Of a stretch of DNA of 37,141 nucleotides, positions 24,844 through 32,774 are shown piece after piece. The first letter of the stretch is position 1. Each line of letters begins with the position of its first letter. The DNA is from JALHST01 sp038316335 (lineage in GTDB: Bacteria; Bacteroidota; Bacteroidia; Flavobacteriales; Flavobacteriaceae), in contig JBBQAM010000036.1 of assembly GCA_038316335.1 (NCBI GenBank), positions 1-37,141 on the forward strand, in the 5' to 3' direction. Position numbers and translations under genes: made by a program. The notes beneath the pieces are model-generated. The model ran no database searches, was not told the origin of the DNA, and saw only the letters and a program-made list of their open reading frames with translations.

Positions 24844-26328
24844 TTATTTTAGACGATAACTGACGAAGGCAAGGTGTTGGCTATCGGGCGACCAGGATGG
24901 AACATTTATGGTTCCTTGTCCGCCGAATAATTTTGCCATGACCTGTATCTCCTTGTTTTCCAAGTTCATAAGACGCAATAGCACGTCTTTGTTCGGCGGA
25001 TGCGAACCGGCCGGGACATCGGTCCCAAACGAGATATAGGCGATCCATTTTCCGTCAGGGGAGGGGTGTGCAAACCAATCGTTGTAAGTGTCGGTGGTAA
25101 TCTGTTCCTGCTCGCTTCCGTCGGGACGCATGCGCCAAATCTGCATGGTCGCTGTGCGCATCGAATTAAAATAAATATAGGTTCCATCAGGTGAATAATT
25201 GGGACCGTCATCCAATCCCTCCGCCGTGGTCAAACGTACTTCCTCCCCGCCTTGTAAAGGAACCGTGTAAATATCATAATTACCGTTCCGCTCGGCACAA
25301 AAGGCCAACGTTTTCCCATCTGGTGACCAACCATGCCAGTATGAGGGTCCAACGGGCGTTATTTTTTTTGGGTCACCACCTGTGATCGCTAAAGAATAGA
25401 TCAACGATTTGCCCGTTTCGGTTTGGTCGCTGATAACCAATTGGGTACCATCGGGCGAGATACCATGGTCGTTATTGATCCGCTTGGCGAAGCCGGTAGG
25501 AATCACGGTAGGGGTACCACCTTCGACCGGGATGCTGTAGAGCTGACCTTTGCTATTATAGATCAGATTTTTTCCGTCAGGAGACCAATTGGGAGCCTCG
25601 ATATGGTCTTTTGTATGATAGCGTATCCTTCGGTCGAAGGAGGCGATCGAAATTGTTTCCAAGGTGCTTTCCAATTGTTTTAACGAGTCGGGCCTTGACT
25701 TTACGGCTTCGAGTTCGACATCGCTAAATTTGGCGGTTTCCAAAACATCGGCATTGTGGGAACAAACACCGAGACCGACATAATAGGGTTCGGTGAGCTT
25801 GAGTTTAAACGATCCACCTGAGAAGTGTACCGCCTCATTGTCATTCGAAATAGCCATTGATACATATTCCCCCTCTTTTTCGATACATACCCGTTTCGGG
25901 GCAGCGCTTCCAGATTGTACCTCCCGGGTGGTCGCCCCGGCTGTTTCCCGGTATTGTATCGAAGTAAGACCGTCACCGTGAAAGGCCACATCGGCATAGG
26001 CCGAATTGGGTTCAAGGCTTTGACGAAAAATCAAACAGGCTTTGCGATGCGGGTCGACCCCTTTGGTCAACCATTGGATACTGGCAGTCAGTGATGCGTC
26101 ACCCGACATCTTTTTCCAAACGAAGAAAAGTTCATCGTTTTCTGCCCACATGTTGGTACCACTTCCGGAAACCGTATAGCTCTTGTCTTCGGGATTGTAA
26201 ACTAACGCCCCTGCATGCTTTACGGCACCGATGTCGGTAAATCCTTCAAAAATGCCCATCTGTTGGGCATTCCCCGAAAAACTGACCAGGCAACCCAGAT
26301 ACAATAGGACAATTTTGAATATTTTCAT
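24844..26328 (-). CDS. TolB-like PD40 beta-propeller protein
   Basis: This 494-aa exported protein has a signal peptide ending near SGNAQ (22). Residues about 25-210 form a beta-sandwich-like region (FVWKKMSGDASLTASIQW, CLIFRQSLEPNSAYADVAF) similar to the domain often placed before PD40 repeats. Six PD40 propeller repeats follow from about 240: WSPDGKNLIYNS, ISPDGTQLVIS, WSPDGKTLAFCA, YSPDGTYIYFNS, PSPDGKWIAYIS and WSPDSQHLAFVS. Annotation pipelines call these TolB-like, but there is no Tol-Pal context. A binding or scaffold role in the periplasm is more likely. It is the first gene of the minus-strand catabolic run, divergent from mazG. Confidence 0.82.
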   Translation of the reverse strand: MKIFKIVLLYLGCLVSFSGNAQQMGIFEGFTDIGAVKHAGALVYNPEDKSYTVSGSGTNMWAENDELFFVWKKMSGDASLTASIQWLTKGVDPHRKACLIFRQSLEPNSAYADVAFHGDGLTSIQYRETAGATTREVQSGSAAPKRVCIEKEGEYVSMAISNDNEAVHFSGGSFKLKLTEPYYVGLGVCSHNADVLETAKFSDVELEAVKSRPDSLKQLESTLETISIASFDRRIRYHTKDHIEAPNWSPDGKNLIYNSKGQLYSIPVEGGTPTVIPTGFAKRINNDHGISPDGTQLVISDQTETGKSLIYSLAITGGDPKKITPVGPSYWHGWSPDGKTLAFCAERNGNYDIYTVPLQGGEEVRLTTAEGLDDGPNYSPDGTYIYFNSMRTATMQIWRMRPDGSEQEQITTDTYNDWFAHPSPDGKWIAYISFGTDVPAGSHPPNKDVLLRLMNLENKEIQVMAKLFGGQGTINVPSWSPDSQHLAFVSYRLK

Positions 26329-26515
26329 AGTGTTGGTTGGTGTTGCGCATTTTAAATGTAGTTAAAAAAATCAGAAGAAGCACTTCAAACCGATTATTCC
26401 CGATTTCAGGGCTTCCATGTCGCACTGATTTATTTAAAGGATGCATTTCTAATTTACTCCGAATTTCTAGCAACCGTAAAATTTGCTCTTTGTACTTTTG
26501 CGCAAACATGCGATT
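26329..26515. promoter_or_regulatory. divergent promoter region between TolB-like gene and mazG
   Basis: The 187-nt space separates the two divergent transcription units. On the plus strand a TACTTTTG at 26493-26500 matches the Bacteroidota -7 box TAnnTTTG exactly and lies 15 nt before the mazG start codon, implying a very short leader. The minus-strand promoter is not recognisable. Confidence 0.5.
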
Positions 26516-27292
26516 ATGAATTCAAGACAGGCCCAGTTAAATGCCTTTGATCGTTTGCTGACCATTATGGACGAACTGCGGGAAAAATGCCCTTGGGATC
26601 GAAAACAGACCATGCAAACGTTGCGACATTTGACGATTGAGGAAACCTATGAATTGGGAGATGCCATTTTAGATAATGATTTGACGGAAATTAAAAAGGA
26701 ATTGGGAGACGTACTCTTACACATCGTCTTTTATGCCAAGATCGGTTCGGAAACCGATGCTTTTGATATGGCGGATGTATGTAACGATATTTGTGAGAAA
26801 CTCATTCATCGTCATCCCCATATTTATGGTGACGTAAAAGTCAAAAACGAAGAAGACGTAAAACGCAATTGGGAGAATTTAAAATTAAAGGAAGGGAAGA
26901 AGAGTGTTTTGGAGGGAGTTCCATTAAGTCTGCCCGCACTCGTGAAAGCGAACCGCATACAGGACAAAGTGGCCGGAGTGGGTTTCGATTGGGAGCGTCC
27001 CGAACAGGTCTTCGAAAAAGTGCAGGAAGAATTGGCGGAGTTACAAGAGGAAATACATTCGGGTACTCCGGAGAACATGGAATCTGAATTTGGGGATGTG
27101 CTTTTTTCATTGATCAACTATGCACGTTTTTTAAACATCAATCCCGAAAATGCCTTGGAACGAACGAATAAAAAGTTCATAAAACGTTTCCAATATTTGG
27201 AAAATAAATCAAAGGAAAGTGGAAAATCTTTAAAGGAGATGACCTTGGCCGAGATGGATGTCTTTTGGGAAGAAGCAAAGCAGTTCAAGTAG
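26516..27292 (+). CDS. mazG: nucleoside triphosphate pyrophosphohydrolase MazG
   Basis: This 258-aa cytoplasmic enzyme hydrolyses (d)NTPs to monophosphates and pyrophosphate. I start it at MNSRQAQLNAFDRLL, just after the -7 box; eleven codons further upstream lie inside the promoter. The first MazG domain has CPWDRKQTMQTL, EETYE (42-46) and KELGDVLLHIVFYA (61-74). The second has EELAELQEEI and EFGDVLFSLINYARF. Both copies keep the Glu/Asp metal ligands. Length and order fit the two-domain E. coli-type MazG. It stands alone and is followed by a long non-coding repeat block. Confidence 0.93.
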   Translation: MNSRQAQLNAFDRLLTIMDELREKCPWDRKQTMQTLRHLTIEETYELGDAILDNDLTEIKKELGDVLLHIVFYAKIGSETDAFDMADVCNDICEKLIHRHPHIYGDVKVKNEEDVKRNWENLKLKEGKKSVLEGVPLSLPALVKANRIQDKVAGVGFDWERPEQVFEKVQEELAELQEEIHSGTPENMESEFGDVLFSLINYARFLNINPENALERTNKKFIKRFQYLENKSKESGKSLKEMTLAEMDVFWEEAKQFK

Positions 27293-27435
27293 GTAGTGAA
27301 CAGCAGGCAGTTGGCAGTGAGCAGTTGCCATTGAACAATAAACAATGGGCAATAGGCAGTAATGATGTCATCACCAGGATGCACGACGAAGTAATCTTTT
27401 TATTATGGAGCTTTTAATGATTAGAAATGCCAGGC

Positions 27436-27500
27436 CAGTGAACAGTAAGCAGTGAACAGTAATCAGTGAACAGTAAGCAGTGAACAGTAGGCAGTGAACA
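27436..27500. repeat. 14-bp tandem repeat, 4.6 copies
   Basis: CAGTGAACAGTAAG is repeated with single-base changes in the last two positions (AG, AT, AG, GG) and a final partial copy CAGTGAACA. A second shorter run of about 2.6 copies lies at 27614-27650. Confidence 0.9.
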
Positions 27501-27568
27501 ATTAACAATTAACAATAAACAATGATTGGTCTCCATTGAACATTGAACTTTAAACATTGAATAGAACG
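27498..27568. repeat. 71-bp repeat unit, copy 1
   Basis: The unit runs from ACAATTAACAATTAAC through GATTGGTCTCCATTGAAC to ATTGAATAGAACG. It differs from copy 2 at one visible position (CATTGAAC versus CCTTGAAC). Confidence 0.85.
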
Positions 27569-27647
27569 TAGTAAGCAGTTACATTTACGCCAAGGCTTCA
27601 ATGTACGAAGGGGCAGTGAACAGTAAGCAGTGAATAGTAAACAGGGA

Positions 27648-27718
27648 ACAATTAACAATTAACAATAAACAATGATTGGTCTCCATTGAACCTTGAACTT
27701 TAAACATTGAATAGAACG
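27648..27718. repeat. 71-bp repeat unit, copy 2
   Basis: Nearly identical to copy 1 at 27498-27568, in the same orientation, and likewise preceded by CAGTGAACAGTAAG-type tandem repeats. Confidence 0.85.
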
Positions 27719-27731
27719 CAGTGAGCCGTGG

Positions 27732-27795
27732 ACAATTAACAATAAACAATGATTGGTCTCCATTGAACATTGAACATGAAACCTTGAATAAAACG
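27732..27795. repeat. repeat unit, diverged copy 3
   Basis: Shares ACAATTAACAATAAACAATG and GATTGGTCTCCATTGAACAT with copies 1 and 2 but lacks one AATTAAC step and differs at the end (GAACATGAAACCTTGAATAAAACG). It lies 13 nt after copy 2. Confidence 0.8.
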
Positions 27796-27884
27796 CAGGC
27801 AGTGAACTTTCAGAAGAAACCAACAATTTAATTTCCGATACATACAATTTTTACGAACCAATGATCTTCAACCAAGCCTAACTT

Positions 27885-29261
27885 TTGTTAAAGAACTTCA
27901 CTAAGGAATTTCGGTACAATAGTACACTCTCGTTTCCGGTCATCCTCGGAATGCTGGGGCATACCTTTGTGCAATTTGCCGATAATATTATGGTGGGACA
28001 ACTGGGAACTGCCGAACTCGCCGCCGTATCCTTGGGAAATAGCTTTGTCTTTATCGCCATGTCATTGGGAATCGGTTTTTCCACGGCCATAACGCCACTT
28101 GTCGCAGAGGCCGACGGGGCAGGGAACAAGGCCGTTGCCAAAAGTGCCTTTCAACATGGGTTGGTGTTATGTGCCGGGTTGGGGCTGTCGCTTTTTGGCA
28201 TCATTTTGTTGGCAAAGCCCCTAATGGCTATGATGGAGCAACCTCCTGAAGTCGTTGAATTGGCCAAACCGTATCTAGACTTAGTAGCATTCTCGTTAGT
28301 ACCCCTTGTCGTTTTTCAGGCCATGAAACAATTTTCAGATGGCCTATCACAAACTAAGTATCCGATGTACGCCACGATTCTTGCCAATGTGGTAAATATT
28401 ATTTTGAACTATTTATTGATTTTCGGTTCTTTTGGGTTTCCGAAACTCGGTATCGTCGGGGCCGCCATCGGCACCTTGGCCTCTCGTTTTAGTATGGTTA
28501 TCTATCTTTGGCTCTTGATGAAGCGCAAACCTAGGTTTCATGACTATGTCACCCATTTTGATTTCAAGAACCTGAAAAAAAAGGTTTTTAAAAAGATCAT
28601 CGACCTTGGTTTTCCGTCGGCCCTACAAATGTTTTTTGAGGTGGCCATTTTTACAGCGGCTATCTGGTTGAGCGGCGTCTTGGGAAAAAATGCCCAGGCT
28701 GCCAATCAAATTGCCCTGAATCTAAGCAGTATGACCTTTATGTTCGGAATGGGCCTCGGGGTGGCCGCAATGATCCGTGTGGGCAATCAAAAGGGCTTGG
28801 GCAATTATAGCGAACTTCGAAGAATTGCGCAGTCAATTTTCCTAATGACCGTTTTCCTCGAATTCATTTTTGCGACGTTATTTTTGATAGGCAGGTTTTG
28901 GCTGCCCACATTGTATCTCGATATTGATGACGTTTTAAACTTTACCGATAATACCGAGGTTGTCGGTTTGGCCGCACAATTGCTCCTCGTGGCAGCCTTT
29001 TTTCAGATATCAGATGGCGTTCAAGTGGTGGTATTGGGCGCGCTCCGAGGCTTACAGGATGTGAAGATCCCTACATTGATTACCTTTGTGGCCTATTGGG
29101 CCATAGGCTTCCCGATTTCGTATTATTTGGGACTGCATACCGAATTAAAAAGTACCGGTATTTGGATCGGGCTCCTATCGGGGCTTAGTGCCTCGGCGAT
29201 AATGTTGTATATTCGATTTAATTATTTGACTAAAAAGTTGATTACAAATGGAGCTACCTAA
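27885..29261 (+). CDS. MATE family efflux transporter
   Basis: This 458-aa inner-membrane antiporter exports drugs or metabolites using an ion gradient. It has twelve hydrophobic segments and typical MATE sequence: FPVILGMLGHTFVQFADNIMVGQLG, AAVSLGNSFVFIAMSLGIGFSTAITPLVAEADGAGN and NQIALNLSSMTFMFGMGLGVAAMIRVGNQKG. The start is a TTG (LKNFTKEFRYN follows), which aligns with where this family begins; the next in-frame ATG (27951) would cut into helix 1. An in-frame ATG exists upstream at 27861 but is blocked by a TAA six codons later (27879). The stop overlaps the next gene by 14 nt. Confidence 0.9.
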   Translation: MLKNFTKEFRYNSTLSFPVILGMLGHTFVQFADNIMVGQLGTAELAAVSLGNSFVFIAMSLGIGFSTAITPLVAEADGAGNKAVAKSAFQHGLVLCAGLGLSLFGIILLAKPLMAMMEQPPEVVELAKPYLDLVAFSLVPLVVFQAMKQFSDGLSQTKYPMYATILANVVNIILNYLLIFGSFGFPKLGIVGAAIGTLASRFSMVIYLWLLMKRKPRFHDYVTHFDFKNLKKKVFKKIIDLGFPSALQMFFEVAIFTAAIWLSGVLGKNAQAANQIALNLSSMTFMFGMGLGVAAMIRVGNQKGLGNYSELRRIAQSIFLMTVFLEFIFATLFLIGRFWLPTLYLDIDDVLNFTDNTEVVGLAAQLLLVAAFFQISDGVQVVVLGALRGLQDVKIPTLITFVAYWAIGFPISYYLGLHTELKSTGIWIGLLSGLSASAIMLYIRFNYLTKKLITNGAT

Positions 29262-29475
29262 ATTCTTATTGGGCGATAATACCGACTATCCATCGGCCAT
29301 ATTTGTGGTGCATACCGAATATCCCCGTTTTATTATCAATCTTGAAAACGATGAGGTTGAATGGTTCGAGGAATTTTCAGCCGATGACAAAGACGATCTG
29401 GAGGCAGAGACAGAGAACTTGATTATTGAAGCAACGGCATTTTATGATCGGGAAGTGGCCCGGTACGAAGAATAG
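29248..29475 (+). CDS. small acidic protein, function unknown
   Basis: This 75-aa soluble protein is very rich in Asp and Glu (17 of the last 40 residues or so), with an N-terminal beta-rich part (FLLGDNTDYPSAIFVVHTEYPRFIINL) and a C-terminal helix (DLEAETENLIIEATAFYDREVARYEE). I do not recognise a named family. It is believable as a gene because it overlaps the MATE stop by 14 nt, ends 5 nt before the PAP2 start and has a regular composition. Translational coupling with both neighbours is likely. Confidence 0.72.
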   Translation: MELPKFLLGDNTDYPSAIFVVHTEYPRFIINLENDEVEWFEEFSADDKDDLEAETENLIIEATAFYDREVARYEE

Positions 29476-29480
29476 GCAGG

Positions 29481-30050
29481 ATGCTCGAACAACTGATACA
29501 TTACGACAAAGCACTTTTTTTGTATCTCAATAATCTTGGTAGCCCAACTTGGGATGGTTTTTGGCTGTTCATGACCAACAAATGGAGTTCCATCCCGGTA
29601 TATCTTATATTCGTCCTGCTCGCCTTTCGGCAGTTGGGTCTAAAGAAGAGTATCGTGCTTGTTGTTACAACGGCGGTACTTATTTTATGTTCGGATCAAC
29701 TGGCCAATTTTTTTAAAATTGGGGTTGCACGCCTCCGCCCGTGTTATGATCCGGATATGAATGGTTTGATGCGATTGGTACAGGATACGTGTGGGGGTAA
29801 ATACGGATTTTATTCGGCCCATGCGGCCAATGCCACTGCCTTTGCAGTTATTTTTTCCAGGATATTAAGGCCAAAGATCCCTTATATGGGATTTTTTCTA
29901 GGTATGTGGGCTTTATTTATTGCCTATAGTAGGATCTACATTGGGGTGCATTATCCGACCGATGTCCTCGCCGGGGTTATCCTTGGTGGATCGTTGGGCT
30001 TCCTATTTTATAAATTATACCTCCTTGCATTGCCTCGGTTTCGATTGTAA
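29481..30050 (+). CDS. PAP2 family phosphatase
   Basis: This 189-aa inner-membrane acid phosphatase probably dephosphorylates a lipid phosphate such as undecaprenyl pyrophosphate or phosphatidylglycerol phosphate. The three signature motifs are intact: K79-x6-RP87 (KIGVARLRP), YSAH (111-114, in place of PSGH) and SR-x5-H-x3-D (SRIYIGVHYPTD; Arg151, His157, Asp161). Five to six hydrophobic helices are visible. It follows the small acidic protein gene by 5 nt, so MATE, small protein and PAP2 form one transcript. It converges on the MeaB gene with a 21-nt gap. Confidence 0.9.
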   Translation: MLEQLIHYDKALFLYLNNLGSPTWDGFWLFMTNKWSSIPVYLIFVLLAFRQLGLKKSIVLVVTTAVLILCSDQLANFFKIGVARLRPCYDPDMNGLMRLVQDTCGGKYGFYSAHAANATAFAVIFSRILRPKIPYMGFFLGMWALFIAYSRIYIGVHYPTDVLAGVILGGSLGFLFYKLYLLALPRFRL

Positions 30051-30071
30051 CCAAGAAAAATTTGATGTTAC

Positions 30072-31115
30072 TTATTTATCCTCTTGGTAGATCCGCAGCA
30101 GCATATCGGCCGCTTGAAAGGGCGATATTTTTTCTTCCATCACCTCCTTCAATAAGGCCTCGAGTTTTTTCTTCACACTTTTATGGGCATAAAAATTTTG
30201 CTTTAATCGGTCATCAATAGTCTGTAAAAGCCAACTTTTATTTTGATTTTTTCGATGCGAATTTAAATAACCCGATGCTTTGTTTTTTGTGATGTATTCG
30301 TGTATTATCTCCCATATCTCGTCGATACCTGTTCCCGCGATGGCAGAACATAGCAGCACTTTTGGGGTCCATCCGTTTGGTTTGGGTGGGTATAGGTGAA
30401 GGGCCGCTTCGAATTCGGTTTTGGCATTTCGAGCGGCATTGATATTCACCCCGTCAGCTTTATTGATGACGAGTAGATCAGCCATTTCCATAATACCTCT
30501 TTTAATTCCTTGAAGTTCATCGCCCGCCCCAGCTAATTTTAACAAAAGAAAAAAATCGACCATGCCGTGAACCGCCGTCTCACTTTGTCCGACACCCACC
30601 GTTTCGATCAAGACGACGTCATATCCGGCGGCCTCACATAAGATAATCGTTTCCCGCGTCTTTCTTGCTACCCCGCCCAATGTGTCACTTGCAGGTGAGG
30701 GTCTTATAAAGGCGTTCGGGTCTTTGACCAGCTCTTGCATGCGGGTTTTATCACCTAAGATGCTTCCTTTACTCTCCGAACTGGTTGGGTCGACTGCGAG
30801 TACAGCTACTTTTTTCCCAAGTGCGGTCAGCTTTTTCCCGAACGCTTCTATAAACGTACTTTTCCCAACTCCTGGCACCCCGGTAATCCCAATCCGAAGG
30901 GCCTCCGATTTTTTAAGGAGGCATTTTTCGATGATCCAATGTGCCTTTTGTTGATCCGCCAATTGCGAACTTTCAACCAAGGTAATGGCGCGAGCCAAAG
31001 CGGTGGTATTCCCACGAACCACCTTCTCGACAAGTTCTTGGGCCGAAGGGATTTCCGAGCGTTTCCGTTGCACTTTTGAAATACTTTTAATATCGGTATT
31101 TTTAATCTTCTTCAA
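30072..31115 (-). CDS. meaB: methylmalonyl-CoA mutase-associated GTPase MeaB
   Basis: This 347-aa G3E-type GTPase protects methylmalonyl-CoA mutase and gates its cobalamin cofactor loading. Walker A is GVPGVGKS (79-86); the sequence continues with VAVLAVDPTSSESKGSILGDKTRM, FIRPSPASDTLGGVARKTRE, VLIETVGVGQSE and the guanine motif NKAD. A basic N-terminal stretch of about 25 residues precedes the conserved helix. No mutase gene is in the window, so its partner is elsewhere. It lies 2 nt after the DUF2911 gene and probably shares its transcript. Confidence 0.92.
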   Translation of the reverse strand: MKKIKNTDIKSISKVQRKRSEIPSAQELVEKVVRGNTTALARAITLVESSQLADQQKAHWIIEKCLLKKSEALRIGITGVPGVGKSTFIEAFGKKLTALGKKVAVLAVDPTSSESKGSILGDKTRMQELVKDPNAFIRPSPASDTLGGVARKTRETIILCEAAGYDVVLIETVGVGQSETAVHGMVDFFLLLKLAGAGDELQGIKRGIMEMADLLVINKADGVNINAARNAKTEFEAALHLYPPKPNGWTPKVLLCSAIAGTGIDEIWEIIHEYITKNKASGYLNSHRKNQNKSWLLQTIDDRLKQNFYAHKSVKKKLEALLKEVMEEKISPFQAADMLLRIYQEDK

Positions 31116-31117
31116 AA

Positions 31118-31678
31118 TTATTGGTTGATAGGAACCTTTACAACAGTCTCATCCCACGAGAATACGAGGTATAATTGTCGTCCGTCCTCAAAATCGATAC
31201 GAAAACTTTCTTGCGGAGGCGTTACTATCTTGGTCGGCACTTCGACCTGCACTACATCCAATTCAGGGGTACGGGTAGTTTCCTTACCACCACTCAGGAG
31301 GGTTACCCCCCAATCGGGGACTTCCTTATTGAAGAATACCGACCAACTGTCTTTTTTAGGCAAGGTCCATAGCGAGTAGGTTCCCGCGGGCAATTTCTTC
31401 CCATCGACATTGATATCAGTGGTAGAGGTGAATGTAGTCGGTTCATTCGCCCCGGTCCGCCAGACTTTATCATAAGGAACAAGTCCGCCGAAGATTACAC
31501 GTCTTTTTTTAAACGGACTACTATAATTTACGGTCAGGTCCAGACCATTTCTTGTATAAGTAGCCGTTTTTTGAGGACTATTTTTTTTGGTCTGTTCTTG
31601 TAGGTAGGGCTTACCCACCGTAAAAAAAAGCACTGCCAGTACCACCACGATAACGAGGAACCATTTAATGAATTTCAT
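31118..31678 (-). CDS. DUF2911 family membrane-anchored protein
   Basis: This 186-aa protein has an N-terminal hydrophobic helix (about 4-20, KWFLVIVVVLAVLFFTV) that works as an anchor or uncleaved signal. The DUF2911 domain covers about 37-175: TATYTRNGLDLTVNYSSP, VPYDKVWRTGANEPTTF, GKKLPAGTYSLWTLP, FNKEVPDWG and RIDFEDGRQLYLVFSWDETVVKVP. The family is common in Bacteroidota, exported and without a defined function. It is directly upstream of meaB (2 nt), but a functional link is not evident. Confidence 0.88.
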   Translation of the reverse strand: MKFIKWFLVIVVVLAVLFFTVGKPYLQEQTKKNSPQKTATYTRNGLDLTVNYSSPFKKRRVIFGGLVPYDKVWRTGANEPTTFTSTTDINVDGKKLPAGTYSLWTLPKKDSWSVFFNKEVPDWGVTLLSGGKETTRTPELDVVQVEVPTKIVTPPQESFRIDFEDGRQLYLVFSWDETVVKVPINQ

Positions 31679-31763
31679 GATTTCTTTTTTAAGATTATTT
31701 TCTAAATTATTATAATACAGGATGCTTTATTTCTATTTTAAGGCCCACATCAATCGCCTATAA

Positions 31764-32714
31764 TTAGGTTACCTCAAAGGTAAACCTGGACTCATTTTTA
31801 TAAAATTCACCAGGTCGCAATACACTTGAAGGAAAATTTTTGTGAGTCGGGGCATCCGGATAGTTTTGGGTCTCAAAGCAAATACCCGGAAAATGAGGCG
31901 GGGTATACACCACTACCGTAGGTTGATCCGTGTGTACTTTCAATGATATCCCTGATTTCCTCGAGTAGACCTTGGCGGCCATTTCAGCTTGCTCCCCAAT
32001 AATATAGGGAGTGTCTAAGGGAAGGCCACTTATTTTTTTGGTTGTAAGGAAATCGTATTCAGTGCCTTCGACCGATAGTACTTTTCCCGTGGGCAGTATA
32101 TTTTCATGCGTCTCCAACATCTTAGGACAATTAAGCTGTAATTCGTACTGGTTTACACGATCTGAATCATCAAGTCTAAAATAGGAATGATTGGTAAGGT
32201 TTACGATGGTCGTGCGGTCGGTAGTCGCTTCATGTGTAATCTGCAACGAATTTTTCAGAAGCTTATAGGTAACCGAAACCTGAAGATTCCCGGGATATCC
32301 TTCTTCTAGATGCTTACTATAATAAGAAAGTTTCACAAAGGGTTCTTCACCACGCTCCACTTGTTCTATCTGCCAATATCTTTTACCGAATCCTGCCTTG
32401 CCTCCATGTAAATGCATCCCATGTTCTTGGTAGAGCGGATAGGTTTCGCGATCAAGTTCAAATTTGGCCCCGGAAATACGTCCTGCAAATCTTCCAACAC
32501 AAGCGCCAAGGAACACCTTGTCGGTAGGGTAGAGGCTCGGATAATCATAGCCCACCACAACATTGGTCGAATTCCCATGCTTGTCTTTCACCAATAATTT
32601 TTGGATAATGGCCCCATAATCAAGTACAATGAGGGTTATAAAAGGCGTATTTATGGTAACTTGTTTCAAAGGTGGAAGTTCTATTGGTATAAAAATAGGT
32701 GTTTTTTGCAACAT
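31764..32714 (-). CDS. galM: aldose 1-epimerase (galactose mutarotase)
   Basis: This 316-aa cytoplasmic enzyme interconverts alpha and beta anomers of aldoses. The start is the ATG at 32714 (MLQKTPIFIPIELPP); one upstream TTG codon is also in frame. Family features are LDYGAIIQKLLVKDKHGN, GACVGRFAGRISGAKF, MHLHGGKAGFGKRYW, the catalytic His in NLTNHSYFRL (His176) and the catalytic Glu in GICFETQNYPDAPTH (Glu281). Length is normal. It is divergent from the sigma factor gene across 60 nt. No other galactose gene is beside it, so the role is general sugar metabolism. Confidence 0.9.
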   Translation of the reverse strand: MLQKTPIFIPIELPPLKQVTINTPFITLIVLDYGAIIQKLLVKDKHGNSTNVVVGYDYPSLYPTDKVFLGACVGRFAGRISGAKFELDRETYPLYQEHGMHLHGGKAGFGKRYWQIEQVERGEEPFVKLSYYSKHLEEGYPGNLQVSVTYKLLKNSLQITHEATTDRTTIVNLTNHSYFRLDDSDRVNQYELQLNCPKMLETHENILPTGKVLSVEGTEYDFLTTKKISGLPLDTPYIIGEQAEMAAKVYSRKSGISLKVHTDQPTVVVYTPPHFPGICFETQNYPDAPTHKNFPSSVLRPGEFYKNESRFTFEVT

Positions 32715-32774
32715 CAAAATATTTCTTTCGTCCTTAGGATATCAAAACAACTAAACCATCAAGGAAACCAGTCG

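Larger units (their letters stand above)
27293..27884. repeat. 592-nt non-coding repeat block between mazG and MATE gene
   Basis: No real gene fits here. The block is built from variants of two units: a 14-bp unit CAGTGAACAGTAAG and an approximately 70-bp unit beginning ACAATTAACAATAAAC. Short minus-strand frames exist only because the repeats lack stops in one phase and give low-complexity Leu/Phe/Cys/His-rich peptides. A degenerate start of the same material runs from 27298 to 27362. This type of 'CAGTGAACAGT' sequence occurs in many Bacteroidota intergenic regions. Confidence 0.8.

Noticed and set aside
27436..27650. CRISPR-like regular repeats
   Set aside because: The 14-bp units are directly tandem without unique spacers and no cas gene is present, so this is a simple tandem repeat.
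27118..27847. Minus-strand frames of 60-90 codons across the mazG-MATE gap
   Set aside because: They consist of low-complexity Leu/Phe/Cys/His-rich peptide produced by the repeat units and overlap the end of mazG; no start context or domain.
30051..30071. Possible bidirectional terminator between PAP2 and meaB
   Set aside because: The 21-nt gap has no stem; any terminator would have to lie inside the coding ends.
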